This document shows positions 1 to 7,727 of a DNA stretch of 24,813 nt, piece by piece. Source of the stretch: Brevibacillus sp. Its GTDB lineage: Bacteria; Bacillota; Bacilli; Brevibacillales; Brevibacillaceae. The stretch lies in the NCBI GenBank assembly GCA_029240815.1, contig JARDZO010000048.1, positions 1-24,813 of the forward strand, given 5' to 3'. Both the position numbers and the translations under genes were made by a program. The notes below the pieces were generated by a model. That model had not been told where the DNA came from, searched no databases, and was given only the letters and a program-made list of their open reading frames with translations. The stretch's first letter is position 1. Each line of letters opens with the position of its first letter.

Positions 1-483
1 CCAGTTGCGGAAGCCTTTGGATACGCTCGTCTGCACCATGCTTTCCATTCTGTCCCGCTGCAGTACGAACCCCGTCAATAGAAACACGCCTGTAAATGCT
101 AGCAAGGAAAAGCCAAAGTGGAGCGCGAGTACAGCTGAAGACTGCGGCCAGATCACGGCAGAAGCACCGAGAATCGACTCCAGCACGATGAAAAACAAAC
201 CGAACAAAGCAAGGTTGCGAACTTCTTGATTGCCCCGATAAAAACGCCAGCAGAGCACCGAGAAGATAATCACAACGATGCCGGCAATACCTGTAATCAA
301 GCGATGCGTGTATTCAATGATCGAAGCCAAGGTATACTCCGGGACCCATTTGCCATTGCAAAGTGGCCAGTCATTTCCGCATCCAAGGCCGGAATCCGTT
401 TTCGTTACAAGCGACCCGGCAATCATGACGATAAACATGACGAGAGTAGCAATAACGGCGAGAGGTTTCAGCCATTTTTCCAT
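1..483 (-). CDS. ctaA: Heme A synthase CtaA (partial, C-terminus beyond window edge)
   Basis: CtaA is a membrane enzyme that oxidises the C8 methyl of heme O to the formyl of heme A for aa3-type oxidases. The first 161 codons are present; the rest lies off the left edge. The ATG at 483 begins MEKWLKPLAV. A membrane helix spans about residues 7-27, followed by the loop GLGCGNDWPLC with the Cys35/Cys42 pair, then IIEYTHR with Glu57 and His60. These four residues have the same numbering as I remember for Bacillus subtilis CtaA. More hydrophobic segments follow near 63-80, 93-112 and 118-140. An AGGGTG lies about 8 bases before the start. It is co-directional with ctaB, unlike the divergent ctaA/ctaB arrangement of B. 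subtilis. Very confident in the family. Confidence 0.93.
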   Translation of the reverse strand, partial: MEKWLKPLAVIATLVMFIVMIAGSLVTKTDSGLGCGNDWPLCNGKWVPEYTLASIIEYTHRLITGIAGIVVIIFSVLCWRFYRGNQEVRNLALFGLFFIVLESILGASAVIWPQSSAVLALHFGFSLLAFTGVFLLTGFVLQRDRMESMVQTSVSKGFRNW

Positions 484-566
484 AGTGAATACACCCTGTT
501 TCCTGTGAGGATTGAGGTCTGTTGAGACGTAGACCTCTTGCGTAGTGTCCTCTCTTACGATAATGA

Positions 567-593
567 AACATCCCCTGCTAAGCAAGGGATGTT
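567..593 (-). terminator. Hairpin between ctaB and ctaA
   Basis: Arms AACATCCC and GGGATGTT (8 bp) continue through one mismatch into TGC/GCA with a TAA loop. On the minus strand it is followed only by TTTCATTAT, a weak U-tract. It may be a weak or partial terminator after ctaB, or an mRNA-processing hairpin ahead of ctaA. Confidence 0.5.
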
Positions 594-620
594 CCGTGAA
601 CATTTAGTGAGTGTTTCGTG

Positions 621-1556
621 TCAATAATGGTACACCATTGTGCTTATGACAATCGATGCACAGAAGACAGTCAGGTACAGAATGGAATAGCCGAAAAGCT
701 TGCGCGCCCATGCGAGGTCGTCCTTGGCACGGAAGCCTTGGAACAACAGCACCATGTACACGAGGCCCATAATCCCCATGACAATCAGGTAAACGTAGCC
801 TACGCTGCCGTGAATAAAGAGCAGCAAAGACGCCGGGAACAAGACAGAACCCCAGAGCACCATTTGACGCTTGGTTTCTGCAAAACCTTTAACTACTGGT
901 AGCATCGGCAAATTCCCTGCACGATACTCTTCCGTTTTCAGCATGGCCAACGCCAAGAAATGCGGAGGCTGCCACAGGAACATAATCAGGAACAATAGCC
1001 AAGCTGCCGGGTCCATGTTATTCGTAACCGCTACCCAACCAATGACGGGAGGAGCAGCACCGGAAATACCGCCAATAACGGTGTTCAATGTAGTCACGCG
1101 TTTCAGAGGCGTATAAATCAGCACGTAGAAGATGTGACCGATCAATCCCCATACAGCAGCCAACGGATTGGCAAAGACTGCGAGAACGACCAATCCCGCC
1201 AAAAGCAATCCAATCCCCACGAGCAATGCATTACGGGGCGAAATGCGTCCGGTAGCTACTGCCCGGTTTTTGGTACGCTTCATTTTCTGATCCAATTCAC
1301 GATCGTAAAAGTTGTTCAAGGCCGCACCCGACATGATCACCAAAGCGGTGCCAAGCATGGTGAGGATCGCTAGTTTCCAGTCTGGAAAACCGTAGGATGC
1401 CAACCATAAAGCAGCAAATGTAGTCATCAGGTTGGACATGGTAATCCCAGGCTTTGTCAGTTCTACATAGTCGCGCCAGGTTGCCTGTTCTACCGGTTGT
1501 GCCTGCAAGGCAGTATCGGCTTCGAGCGATTCCTGCATCGTTACTTGCTGGTCCAC
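621..1556 (-). CDS. ctaB: Protoheme IX farnesyltransferase (heme O synthase)
   Basis: CtaB transfers a farnesyl group from farnesyl diphosphate to protoheme, giving heme O, the substrate of CtaA. It is a polytopic UbiA-family prenyltransferase. The diphosphate-binding motif NFYDRELDQKMKRTKNRA is clear, and many hydrophobic helices follow. I place the start at a GTG at 1556, because AGGAGG lies 8 bases upstream. This gives 311 residues starting VDQQVTMQES, close to the usual length of about 300. The frame stays open to a TTG at 1631, which would add 25 residues, but I see no Shine-Dalgarno sequence there. It sits in a cluster with ctaG, a DUF420 gene and ctaA. Confidence 0.93.
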   Translation of the reverse strand: MDQQVTMQESLEADTALQAQPVEQATWRDYVELTKPGITMSNLMTTFAALWLASYGFPDWKLAILTMLGTALVIMSGAALNNFYDRELDQKMKRTKNRAVATGRISPRNALLVGIGLLLAGLVVLAVFANPLAAVWGLIGHIFYVLIYTPLKRVTTLNTVIGGISGAAPPVIGWVAVTNNMDPAAWLLFLIMFLWQPPHFLALAMLKTEEYRAGNLPMLPVVKGFAETKRQMVLWGSVLFPASLLLFIHGSVGYVYLIVMGIMGLVYMVLLFQGFRAKDDLAWARKLFGYSILYLTVFCASIVISTMVYHY

Positions 1557-1669
1557 ATTTTGTACCTCCTGTCTGAATCTATCTGAACATCCGATTTCGC
1601 AATTTGACAAACTATCTTTCATTGTAGTCAATATTTGCGAGGCAAGTCAACTTGAAAGAGGGGTTTCCA

Positions 1670-2128
1670 TTACCGTCCAAAGATAACGTCGAGGACACCC
1701 GCCGTCTCTCCACCAGGGTAAATCAGATACAGCAACGTATAGACCGTCGCGCCTGTAATCGCCGTAACAAACCAGATAATCGATGTCCACGGACCAATCT
1801 TTCTGTGCTTGGCAAACTCTTTTTTGTAAGCAAAGCGAAGAGTAATCAGCCCCATCACTCCGCCTACGGTAGCCAATGTAATATGGAAGATCAGGAAGGT
1901 CTGATAGATCGGCTTGAGACTGTCGGGCCCGCCGAAATGCGTATTCCCTAAAAAAGCAGTGCGGGATACGTAAGTAATGAAGAAGATCGTCGCACAAATG
2001 GCGGCCCACTTCATGATTTGCATATGTTTCTCTATTTGTCGCTTTGCAATCGCATACCAGCCAAAGGCGACCAAGATGCCGCTGAGGACGATAAACGAAG
2101 TGCTTATGGTAGGCAACAAGATGGACAT
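1670..2128 (-). CDS. DUF420 membrane protein, CtaM/YozB-like oxidase assembly factor
   Basis: This 152-residue protein is almost wholly hydrophobic, with about four transmembrane segments (near 5-25, 38-58, 76-98 and 113-138). The segment FITYVSRTAFLGNTHFGG and the pattern IYQTFLIFHITLATVGG fit the DUF420 family (B. subtilis YozB, Staphylococcus CtaM). CtaM is known to be needed for aa3-type oxidase maturation. The start ATG at 2128 follows GAGGTG. Conserved His residues in the membrane parts could contact heme, but that is inference. It lies between ctaG and ctaB, which supports an assembly role in the cytoplasmic membrane. Confidence 0.82.
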   Translation of the reverse strand: MSILLPTISTSFIVLSGILVAFGWYAIAKRQIEKHMQIMKWAAICATIFFITYVSRTAFLGNTHFGGPDSLKPIYQTFLIFHITLATVGGVMGLITLRFAYKKEFAKHRKIGPWTSIIWFVTAITGATVYTLLYLIYPGGETAGVLDVIFGR

Positions 2129-2164
2129 TTCCTACACCTCATTCACGTATTTCTGTCTCTTTTT

Positions 2165-3061
2165 TCACACGCTACCTTCTTCAGTGGCAGGCGTCTTCAT
2201 CAAGATGTTCGCAGGCTGCTGATCCATCGATAAGTCATCCTGCTTCTCCTGTTTATACCAGTTATAGAAGACATAGGCAAGCACAGAGCCATAGACGAGC
2301 TCTTGTACCAGCTTCATAATAATCCCGCCCAATCGTTGGTCACTGAAGGTATCCAGGCTGACAAACAGCTGAGGTGCCTGCATGTATGTGACATATAGCG
2401 GAGTTTCAGCAAAGATGATCAGCGCACAGGCGGGAGTAATCAACACGCCATTCGCAAAGATGTACGTGAGCTTCTTCAATCCTGCCAGCTGCTTTTTGTT
2501 ATCCGAAAGCGGACTCACAATTGGCCACCACATGGAAAAGGCAGCGAGCAACAACACAACATGATAGACCGTCATCCATTCATGATTGAGTGCGGCAGCA
2601 TCAAAAATGAAAGGAATATGGTAGAACGAGAATAGTGTATTGAACAGAAGGGCTGCTACCAATGGTTGCGTCATGATCCGCAACAGGGTTTTTAGCCATT
2701 TGGGTTGAAAAATCTTTTCCATGAGCCACTCTGGTATTGCCACCAAGACAAGTGGCGGCAAAGCAAAATACAAAATCGACTGTTGCAGCATGTGAAGACT
2801 AAACAGGTAATGATGGCCGTAATAACTAATAGGACTCCCTTGTGCTGCATAAAACAAAATCAACGCAAATACAAACAAGCATTTTTGCTTGGTGGTTGCC
2901 GGCGCTGCATTGGCAAACCTTTGGTGAAAAGGACCTGTCATCAAAAAATAGACAATCGCAAAGAGCAAGGTCAACAACATTACATCCGGATTCCATAAGT
3001 CGGAAAATGTTGCGCCCCCCGCGCTTGATGACACGCCATGCAAGTGATTCTGACTATCCAT
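2165..3061 (-). CDS. ctaG: CtaG-family cytochrome c oxidase assembly factor (caa3 type)
   Basis: This 298-residue polytopic membrane protein has about seven hydrophobic segments. Features typical of the Bacillus caa3_CtaG family include WNPDVMLLTLLFAIVYFLMTGP near the N-terminus, SPISYYGHHYLFSLHMLQQS (His-rich) and AALNHEWMTVYHVVLLLAAFSMWWPI. In B. subtilis, CtaG is required for formation of active caa3 oxidase. It is unrelated to the proteobacterial CtaG/Cox11 copper chaperone of the same name. The ATG at 3061 is preceded by GGGAGGA. It is the first gene of the cta group; the DUF420 gene starts 36 bases after its stop. Confidence 0.88.
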   Translation of the reverse strand: MDSQNHLHGVSSSAGGATFSDLWNPDVMLLTLLFAIVYFLMTGPFHQRFANAAPATTKQKCLFVFALILFYAAQGSPISYYGHHYLFSLHMLQQSILYFALPPLVLVAIPEWLMEKIFQPKWLKTLLRIMTQPLVAALLFNTLFSFYHIPFIFDAAALNHEWMTVYHVVLLLAAFSMWWPIVSPLSDNKKQLAGLKKLTYIFANGVLITPACALIIFAETPLYVTYMQAPQLFVSLDTFSDQRLGGIIMKLVQELVYGSVLAYVFYNWYKQEKQDDLSMDQQPANILMKTPATEEGSV

Positions 3062-3170
3062 GAATATCCTCCCTTCATACTAGAAAGGGTGCCCTCTATA
3101 CATTCTCCATTATACCGTTGATCCAACGTTCTTTCCCGGTTAAAAATGAACAAAGTGTTGACAAAATGAT

Positions 3171-3341
3171 GAGCGGAAAACGGAGAAAAAAGCTCCGGGT
3201 TCATAGGGCCACTTGCTCGGATGTCGTTCCTGCACGGCTCCATTCCAAAAGCGGAACCGCGTCCAAAAGTAGCCGTTACATGGTGTATCTTCAAGTTGGA
3301 CGCTAAAAGCGTGTTCCACTTTTTCCACTGCACCTCGGCCG
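3171..3341 (+). repeat. Dispersed intergenic repeat, copy A
   Basis: This non-coding segment aligns in the same orientation with 24544-24711. Shared blocks include gagc-gaaaa-ggagaaaa, gctccat, aaccgcgtccaaa-gtagccg and ctttttcca. By eye roughly two thirds to three quarters of positions agree, with a few small gaps. It occupies most of the 387-base gap between the aldehyde dehydrogenase terminator and ctaG (3062-3448). Strand is nominal. Small ORFs in it share no consistent reading frame with copy B. Confidence 0.75.
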
Positions 3342-3392
3342 TGTCCCAAAGACCCTCGCTTTTTTCTCCGTTTTCCTGAGCGAACAAAAAGA

Positions 3393-3429
3393 GGGCTATC
3401 CCAAGTAGAAAAACTACTAGGATAGTCCC
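3393..3429 (-). terminator. Strong intrinsic terminator after the aldehyde dehydrogenase gene
   Basis: On the minus strand a long stem (GGG, CTATCC and AGTAG pairing with CTACT, GGATAG and CCC, with small mismatches) closes a T-rich loop. TCTTTTTGTT follows at once. It ends the paaABCD-aldehyde dehydrogenase unit 20 bases past the stop codon. Confidence 0.9.
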
Positions 3430-3448
3430 TTCATGCCAAAATCTTTTA

Positions 3449-4891
3449 TTACAATCCGAAAGAAACGAATTTCGTTTCCAAATATTCATCCATTCCGAAG
3501 TGACCGCCTTCGCGACCGATTCCGCTTTCCTTGAATCCGCCGAATGGAGCTTGCGTCTGGGTCGGCGAGCCATCGTTGATTCCGACGATTCCGTATTCCA
3601 GCTGTTCGGCCATGCGGAAGCAGCGTTGGTTGTCTCGCGTGTAGACATAGGCTGCCAATCCGTAGCGGGTATTGTTCGCTTGTTGTACCACTGCAGCTTC
3701 ATCCGTGAAGCGCACGATCGGTACGACTGGACCAAACGTTTCTTCATAGGCGATCTTCATCTCGTCAGTCACATCTGTGATGACAGTCGGCTCGCAGTAG
3801 AATCCTTTTGCGTAATCGCCCTCAGTCAAGCGAGCTCCGCCGTGTACGACTTGACCACCCTTGCCTTTAGCATCCTCGATGTGCTCTAACACCTTGTTCA
3901 GTGCACGCTCATTGACGAGCGGACCGATCTCGGTTTCTTTTTGGCGACCGTCCCCTACTTTTGCTTTTTTCAATCTTTCAACCAATTTCTCCGTAAAGGC
4001 ATCTGCCACCTCTTCATGCACGTACAAACGGTTTGTACAAATGCACATTTGACCGGAGTTGCGGAATTTGCTCTCAAAGAGTCCTTTTACAGCTGCGTCC
4101 AGATCAGCATCAGGGAACACGATGAACGGCGCATGACCGCCCAGCTCCATGCTGACGCGCTTGACTTGCTTGGCTGCCCCTTCCATGAGGAGTTTACCCA
4201 CGCGAGTCGATCCGGTAAAGCCGATTTTGCTCAGTTTTGGATTCTCAACGAATTCCTTACCGATCTCCTCTGCCTTTCCTACTACAAGGTTTACGACACC
4301 TTTAGGAAAGCCTGCCTGCTCAATCAGTTCAAACAGACGGATCGCGGATAGCGGTGTGCTCTCTGCCGGCTTTAGCACTACGGTGCAGCCTGCTGCCAAG
4401 GCTGGAGCGATTTTGCGCACGACCATGTTGACCGGGAAGTTCCAAGGCGTGATCGCGCCTACGACACCCACTGGTTGACGCAGTACCATGATCCGTTTGT
4501 TCGCGACAGAAGATGGGATCGTTTCACCGTAGACACGTTTGGCTTCTTCCGCGTACCAGACAAAGTTGTCGGCAGCGCCCAACACTTCTCCTTTTGCTTC
4601 TCCGATCGGTTTTCCCATCTCAGCGGAAATGATGCCTGCCAGCTCATCCCGGCTGTTTTTCACCAACTCGGACAAGTTGTACAAATATTTGGAGCGTTCA
4701 CGTGCTGTCAGGCGAGACCAGCTGCCAAATGCCTCGTGTGCTGCATCGATTGCTTTTTTGGCTTCGCGGTCGTCACCGAAAGAGACGGTTCCGACCGTTT
4801 CCCCTGTTGCTGGATTGACGATCGACAAGGTTTCCCCGCTTTCTGCCGATACCCATTCCCCATTGATATACATTTGCTTGCTCTCTCCCAT
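3449..4891 (-). CDS. NAD(P)-dependent aldehyde dehydrogenase, candidate replacement for the PaaZ dehydrogenase domain
   Basis: This is a full-length ALDH-superfamily enzyme of 480 residues, closest in look to succinate-semialdehyde dehydrogenases (GabD). Visible landmarks are PWNFP with Asn151, the general base in MELGG (Glu249), FTGSTRVGK, and the nucleophile Cys283 in NSGQMCICTNR; a second Cys lies two residues on, as in redox-sensitive SSADHs. I chose the ATG at 4891 because GAGAGGAG lies about 8 bases upstream; the in-frame ATG at 4909 precedes that site. It is the last gene of the epoxidase unit, 22 bases after paaD. No PaaZ is present in the window, so I infer it oxidises 3-oxo-5,6-dehydrosuberyl-CoA semialdehyde. 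A general semialdehyde role is possible. Confidence 0.88.
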   Translation of the reverse strand: MGESKQMYINGEWVSAESGETLSIVNPATGETVGTVSFGDDREAKKAIDAAHEAFGSWSRLTARERSKYLYNLSELVKNSRDELAGIISAEMGKPIGEAKGEVLGAADNFVWYAEEAKRVYGETIPSSVANKRIMVLRQPVGVVGAITPWNFPVNMVVRKIAPALAAGCTVVLKPAESTPLSAIRLFELIEQAGFPKGVVNLVVGKAEEIGKEFVENPKLSKIGFTGSTRVGKLLMEGAAKQVKRVSMELGGHAPFIVFPDADLDAAVKGLFESKFRNSGQMCICTNRLYVHEEVADAFTEKLVERLKKAKVGDGRQKETEIGPLVNERALNKVLEHIEDAKGKGGQVVHGGARLTEGDYAKGFYCEPTVITDVTDEMKIAYEETFGPVVPIVRFTDEAAVVQQANNTRYGLAAYVYTRDNQRCFRMAEQLEYGIVGINDGSPTQTQAPFGGFKESGIGREGGHFGMDEYLETKFVSFGL

Positions 4892-4913
4892 GACACTCGC
4901 TCCTCTCATTCTC

Positions 4914-5417
4914 TCAATAGATTGGTTTTAGAGCTTCAAACGGATTCTTGCAGTGCCTGCAATACAAAATGCTGCGACAGGCGGCAGGGCCAAACAGGTT
5001 TTCAATCGTTGTATAAGGAGAATCGCAGTAGGGACAAGCCACTTCCCACGCATCCCCCGGTTTAAGCCCAAGCGGTGGCGGTGCAATCCCAAAGCTGCGC
5101 AGTTTGTCTCGCGCATCTACAGCAATGCGGTCCGAGGTCCAATACGGATCGTACACAAAGCGCACTCGCACTTCTTTGATCCCCTCGCCTTCCACCAGCT
5201 TTTCTGTGATGTTTTTCTTCATGATTTCCAGTGCAGGACAGCCTACAAAGGTAGGGAGTACTTCCACATGTGCTACACCTGATTCCACACGCACCTTGTG
5301 AATCATGCCCATTTCTACCATGCTGATCACTGGGATTTCCGGATCTTTCACTTCTTGCAGCAGTTCCCAGCATGCCGCTTCTTGTTGTACACACATTTCC
5401 TGTTTTTCGTGCGCCAT
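4914..5417 (-). CDS. paaD: Phenylacetyl-CoA epoxidase accessory protein PaaD
   Basis: PaaD is a small DUF59/MIP18-type protein needed for the phenylacetyl-CoA epoxidase, probably in iron-sulfur or metal maturation. The 167-residue protein has the DUF59 region at about 15-95, with DPEIPVISMVEMGMI and Cys60 in TFVGCPA. A C-terminal zinc ribbon follows, made of CPYC (128/131) and CRHC (153/156) plus Cys147. The ATG at 5417 follows GGAGGG; the longer open frame to 5546 overlaps paaC and lacks such a site. It is also named PaaJ in some annotations, which should not be confused with the thiolase. It starts 13 bases after the paaC stop. Confidence 0.95.
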   Translation of the reverse strand: MAHEKQEMCVQQEAACWELLQEVKDPEIPVISMVEMGMIHKVRVESGVAHVEVLPTFVGCPALEIMKKNITEKLVEGEGIKEVRVRFVYDPYWTSDRIAVDARDKLRSFGIAPPPLGLKPGDAWEVACPYCDSPYTTIENLFGPAACRSILYCRHCKNPFEALKPIY

Positions 5418-5430
5418 GCAGATCCCTCCT

Positions 5431-6264
5431 TCACCAGCTTGCTGCCGGATCGATTCGGTACACTTCAGAAAGGGTCGCCAGTGCTTGCGCCAGCTCAGGA
5501 GTATGCTCCCCGGCACGGCCGCGCTCCCCAGCTGTGCCAGGTTCACCCGGCCAGTTCAAGCCAGCGTTTTGGAAGATTTCTTTGGTTATCTTGAGCCATT
5601 TTTGGCGGAGCAGGTCTTCCCCTGCGATCAGTCCAAAGCGAACGATGTTGTCTGCGTTCAAACCGAGATCGCTTAGTTCCCCTGCATCCTCCCATACTTT
5701 GGCTATCGCCGCTTCGAGCTTATGCCGGGCATCTGACGTACTGTTGGCGAGTTGCTTCAGCCATACTTGCCAGTGCATCAAGTGATAGCGGTGCTCTGTC
5801 ATCATCTTGCGGCTGATCAGGACGAGAGGTGCGTAGGAAGACTGCTGCAATGCTTCCAAGCGTACTTGCTTGTGCAAACCGTACACATAGCTGCGGACAA
5901 TGGCATACGCCCAGTCGTAGTGCGGATCATCATTGTATTCTCCCACACCGTTTTTGCGCTCGACGAGAATCGCATTGCGAAACGCTGCAGACTCGCGAAG
6001 CTGAGCGATGTCATCTGCCTTGCCCACCCCGAGCTCCTCGAGCATTTCATAGTACATGACCGCGTGTCCCATCATATCCTGCGACATGGAGGAAAACGCT
6101 ACATCTTCTTCTATATGTGGTGCGAGACCAAGCCATTCCGACCCACGATAGGCCAGAATGAAATCGTCGTCGGCCAGCTGGAAGAGAAGATCAGCCAAGG
6201 CTTGCTTGTATTCCTGATTTTGCAGTGCCTGTTCTACGGTTTCTACGTGTAATGCTTCACCCAT
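5431..6264 (-). CDS. paaC: 1,2-phenylacetyl-CoA epoxidase, structural subunit PaaC
   Basis: PaaC is the non-catalytic ferritin-fold partner of PaaA in the PaaABC multicomponent monooxygenase. The 277-residue product shows family stretches such as LADDDFILAYRGSEWLGLAP and EDVAFSSMSQDMMGHA near the N-terminus, and MTEHRYHLMHWQVWLKQL in the middle. The start at 6264 has AAGGAGG eight bases upstream; the in-frame extension to 6438 overlaps paaB and is rejected. The four epoxidase genes are tightly packed in the order A, B, C, D, indicating co-translation of the complex. Confidence 0.95.
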   Translation of the reverse strand: MGEALHVETVEQALQNQEYKQALADLLFQLADDDFILAYRGSEWLGLAPHIEEDVAFSSMSQDMMGHAVMYYEMLEELGVGKADDIAQLRESAAFRNAILVERKNGVGEYNDDPHYDWAYAIVRSYVYGLHKQVRLEALQQSSYAPLVLISRKMMTEHRYHLMHWQVWLKQLANSTSDARHKLEAAIAKVWEDAGELSDLGLNADNIVRFGLIAGEDLLRQKWLKITKEIFQNAGLNWPGEPGTAGERGRAGEHTPELAQALATLSEVYRIDPAASW

Positions 6265-6280
6265 GATCGAATCCTCCTTC

Positions 6281-6622
6281 TCAGCTGCCACTCCCGGTGT
6301 TTTGCTGTGCTTCGTACTCTTCTTTGTGGCGGCGCCATCTTCCCTGCAGATCACCATAGCCTTTTGTTTCCCGATAGCTCTTGTTGTCGATGCGCTCCAG
6401 GAAAGGACGCTCCTCTGGCGGCAACCCCGTGATGTCATCTCGCTTCACTACCCAAAGGTTGAAACAAGGCTCGCGTCGCAGGAAGTTTTCCCGTGCCATC
6501 GTCAGCGCGACCTCTGCGTTTGGTGCGAGCAAGCTGAATTGATGGACGAATGAAGTGCTTACGTTTTTTTGACTGAACACTTCGTAGATGAAAAAGCTCT
6601 CGTTGTTTGTTTGGTTGCTCAT
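6281..6622 (-). CDS. paaB: 1,2-phenylacetyl-CoA epoxidase subunit PaaB
   Basis: PaaB is the small subunit that bridges PaaAC heterodimers. The 113-residue product contains FFIYEVFSQKNVSTSFVHQF and a segment around ALTMARENFLRREPCFNLWVV, which match the family. A C-terminal basic tail is present. The start is an ATG at 6622 with AGGTGA six bases ahead; a GTG at 6631 would add three residues and directly abut the paaA stop. Epoxidation of phenylacetyl-CoA gives 2-(1,2-epoxy-1,2-dihydrophenyl)acetyl-CoA. Confidence 0.94.
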   Translation of the reverse strand: MSNQTNNESFFIYEVFSQKNVSTSFVHQFSLLAPNAEVALTMARENFLRREPCFNLWVVKRDDITGLPPEERPFLERIDNKSYRETKGYGDLQGRWRRHKEEYEAQQNTGSGS

Positions 6623-6631
6623 TACATTCAC

Positions 6632-7600
6632 CTACCCTACTTGACGGCCGAACGACAGAATAGCGTCGCGCACCCATTTTGTTTCTTCATAGGACATTTC
6701 ACGCAGATGCAGACGTTGGGCAGAACGTGGGCCCTTGCCCTTTACAATCAGCTTGAACTCTTCCCAATCCGGTTGTTGGTACACCCATTCATCTTCTGCT
6801 TCATCGAAGTAAATCGTATCGTCCGGTACAGTAAACCCGAGGTGGAAAATCCGCGGGAGATATTTTTTCAAGAAGATTTGTCGCAGTTCCTCATTGGTTT
6901 GCGAGCGGATCTTGTAACGCATGTTGGAAGCCTGGTTACTCGTGATGTTGCCATTCTCAGGTGGTCCGAAGAACATCAGGAGCGATGGCCACCAGCGGGT
7001 AATCGATTCCTGCAGCATTTGTCGCTGCTCCTCTGTTCCTTCAGCCAGTTCCAGTACGATGCTTTCCCCATGCTGGGCGTGGAATTTTTCTTCCGCACAG
7101 ATTCGGTGCAGGGCGCGTGCATAAGGAGCGTAGGAAGTATCCAGCGACATCGATTGCGTGATGATCGCGGCTCCGTCTACCAGCCAGCCAATGACACCTG
7201 CATCTGCCCAGGTCGGTGCTTCCATATGAAATACGTTGTGAAATTTCAATCGGCCTGCGAACAAATCTTGCATGATGTCTTCACGTGTTTTGCCCAGCGG
7301 AGCAATCAGATCCTCTGCGACTCGCAGCAACAGCTGTCCATGACCCATCTCATCCTGTACTTTGGCCATGATCGCCAGTTTGCGGCGAAGTGTCGGTGCT
7401 TTCGGTACCCATTCTTTTTCCGGTAAAGCACCCATGATCTCACTGATGCCATGCATCGAAATCAGCTTGACCAATTGGTTGCGGTAATCATCAGGCATCC
7501 AGTCGTCCGCTTCGATTTTTTCCCCGCGGTCAATTCGCGCTAAAAACGCTTCCATTTTTGCATTTTCTGTCAAATCTGAACGTTCCATCGGTGTTTGCAT
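6632..7600 (-). CDS. paaA: 1,2-phenylacetyl-CoA epoxidase catalytic subunit PaaA
   Basis: PaaA is the di-iron oxygenase subunit that inserts one oxygen atom into the ring of phenylacetyl-CoA. The protein is 322 residues. Likely iron ligands are visible: Glu54 in HGISEIMG, Glu84 and His87 in KVQDEMGHGQ, and the second ExxH, Glu171/His174, in CAEEKFHAQHGE. The start ATG at 7600 has GAAGGAGGT upstream; nine upstream codons are open but unsupported. It is first in the unit paaA-B-C-D-aldehyde dehydrogenase. The leader carries the ACGT-N7-ACGY operator, a promoter and a cre box. No PaaE reductase gene is visible in the window. Confidence 0.96.
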   Translation of the reverse strand: MQTPMERSDLTENAKMEAFLARIDRGEKIEADDWMPDDYRNQLVKLISMHGISEIMGALPEKEWVPKAPTLRRKLAIMAKVQDEMGHGQLLLRVAEDLIAPLGKTREDIMQDLFAGRLKFHNVFHMEAPTWADAGVIGWLVDGAAIITQSMSLDTSYAPYARALHRICAEEKFHAQHGESIVLELAEGTEEQRQMLQESITRWWPSLLMFFGPPENGNITSNQASNMRYKIRSQTNEELRQIFLKKYLPRIFHLGFTVPDDTIYFDEAEDEWVYQQPDWEEFKLIVKGKGPRSAQRLHLREMSYEETKWVRDAILSFGRQVG

Positions 7601-7648
7601 GGAGAACGACCTCCTTCTGTTTCGCACTTGTCTATTTCATATAATTTA

Positions 7649-7671
7649 TAATACGTTTTTGTAACGTAATA
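7649..7671 (-). promoter_or_regulatory. Putative PAA operator upstream of paaA
   Basis: Read on the minus strand it is TATTACGT-TACAAAA-ACGTATTA, an imperfect dyad with ACGT-N7-ACGT spacing. The same layout recurs at 14527-14549 and 24374-24396. It overlaps the predicted -10 box (7669-7674) by 3 bp, so a bound protein would block transcription. PaaX is the natural candidate, by inference. Confidence 0.6.
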
Positions 7672-7698
7672 ATAACATATCGTCATACGATTCCGCAA
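7669..7698 (-). promoter_or_regulatory. Predicted sigma-A type promoter of paaABCD-aldehyde dehydrogenase
   Basis: On the minus strand, -35 TTGCGG (7693-7698), an 18-base spacer and -10 TATTAT (7669-7674). The -10 differs from consensus at one position and the -35 is moderate. The start point would fall near 7662, inside the operator. Confidence 0.5.
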
Positions 7699-7702
7699 TA
7701 GG

Positions 7703-7717
7703 TGCAAGCGTTTTCAT
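7703..7717. promoter_or_regulatory. cre box (CcpA catabolite control) upstream of paaA
   Basis: The minus strand reads ATGAAAACGCTTGCA, which fits the cre consensus WTGNAANCGNWNNCW at every fixed position. It sits just upstream of the predicted paaA -35 box and 10 bases past the stop of the chemoreceptor-like gene. It suggests carbon catabolite control of the epoxidase genes. Confidence 0.65.
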
Positions 7718-7727
7718 CGAACCCGAT

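Noticed and set aside
1557..1631. N-terminal extension of CtaB from the TTG at 1631
   Set aside because: There is no ribosome site before it, while AGGAGG stands 8 bases before the GTG at 1556, which also gives the usual family length.
2980..3747. 255-residue minus-strand ORF between ctaG and the aldehyde dehydrogenase, with a hydrophobic stretch
   Set aside because: It overlaps the start of ctaG, the end of the aldehyde dehydrogenase gene and the terminator hairpin. The hydrophobic part is the T-rich terminator read in frame, and it has no ribosome site.
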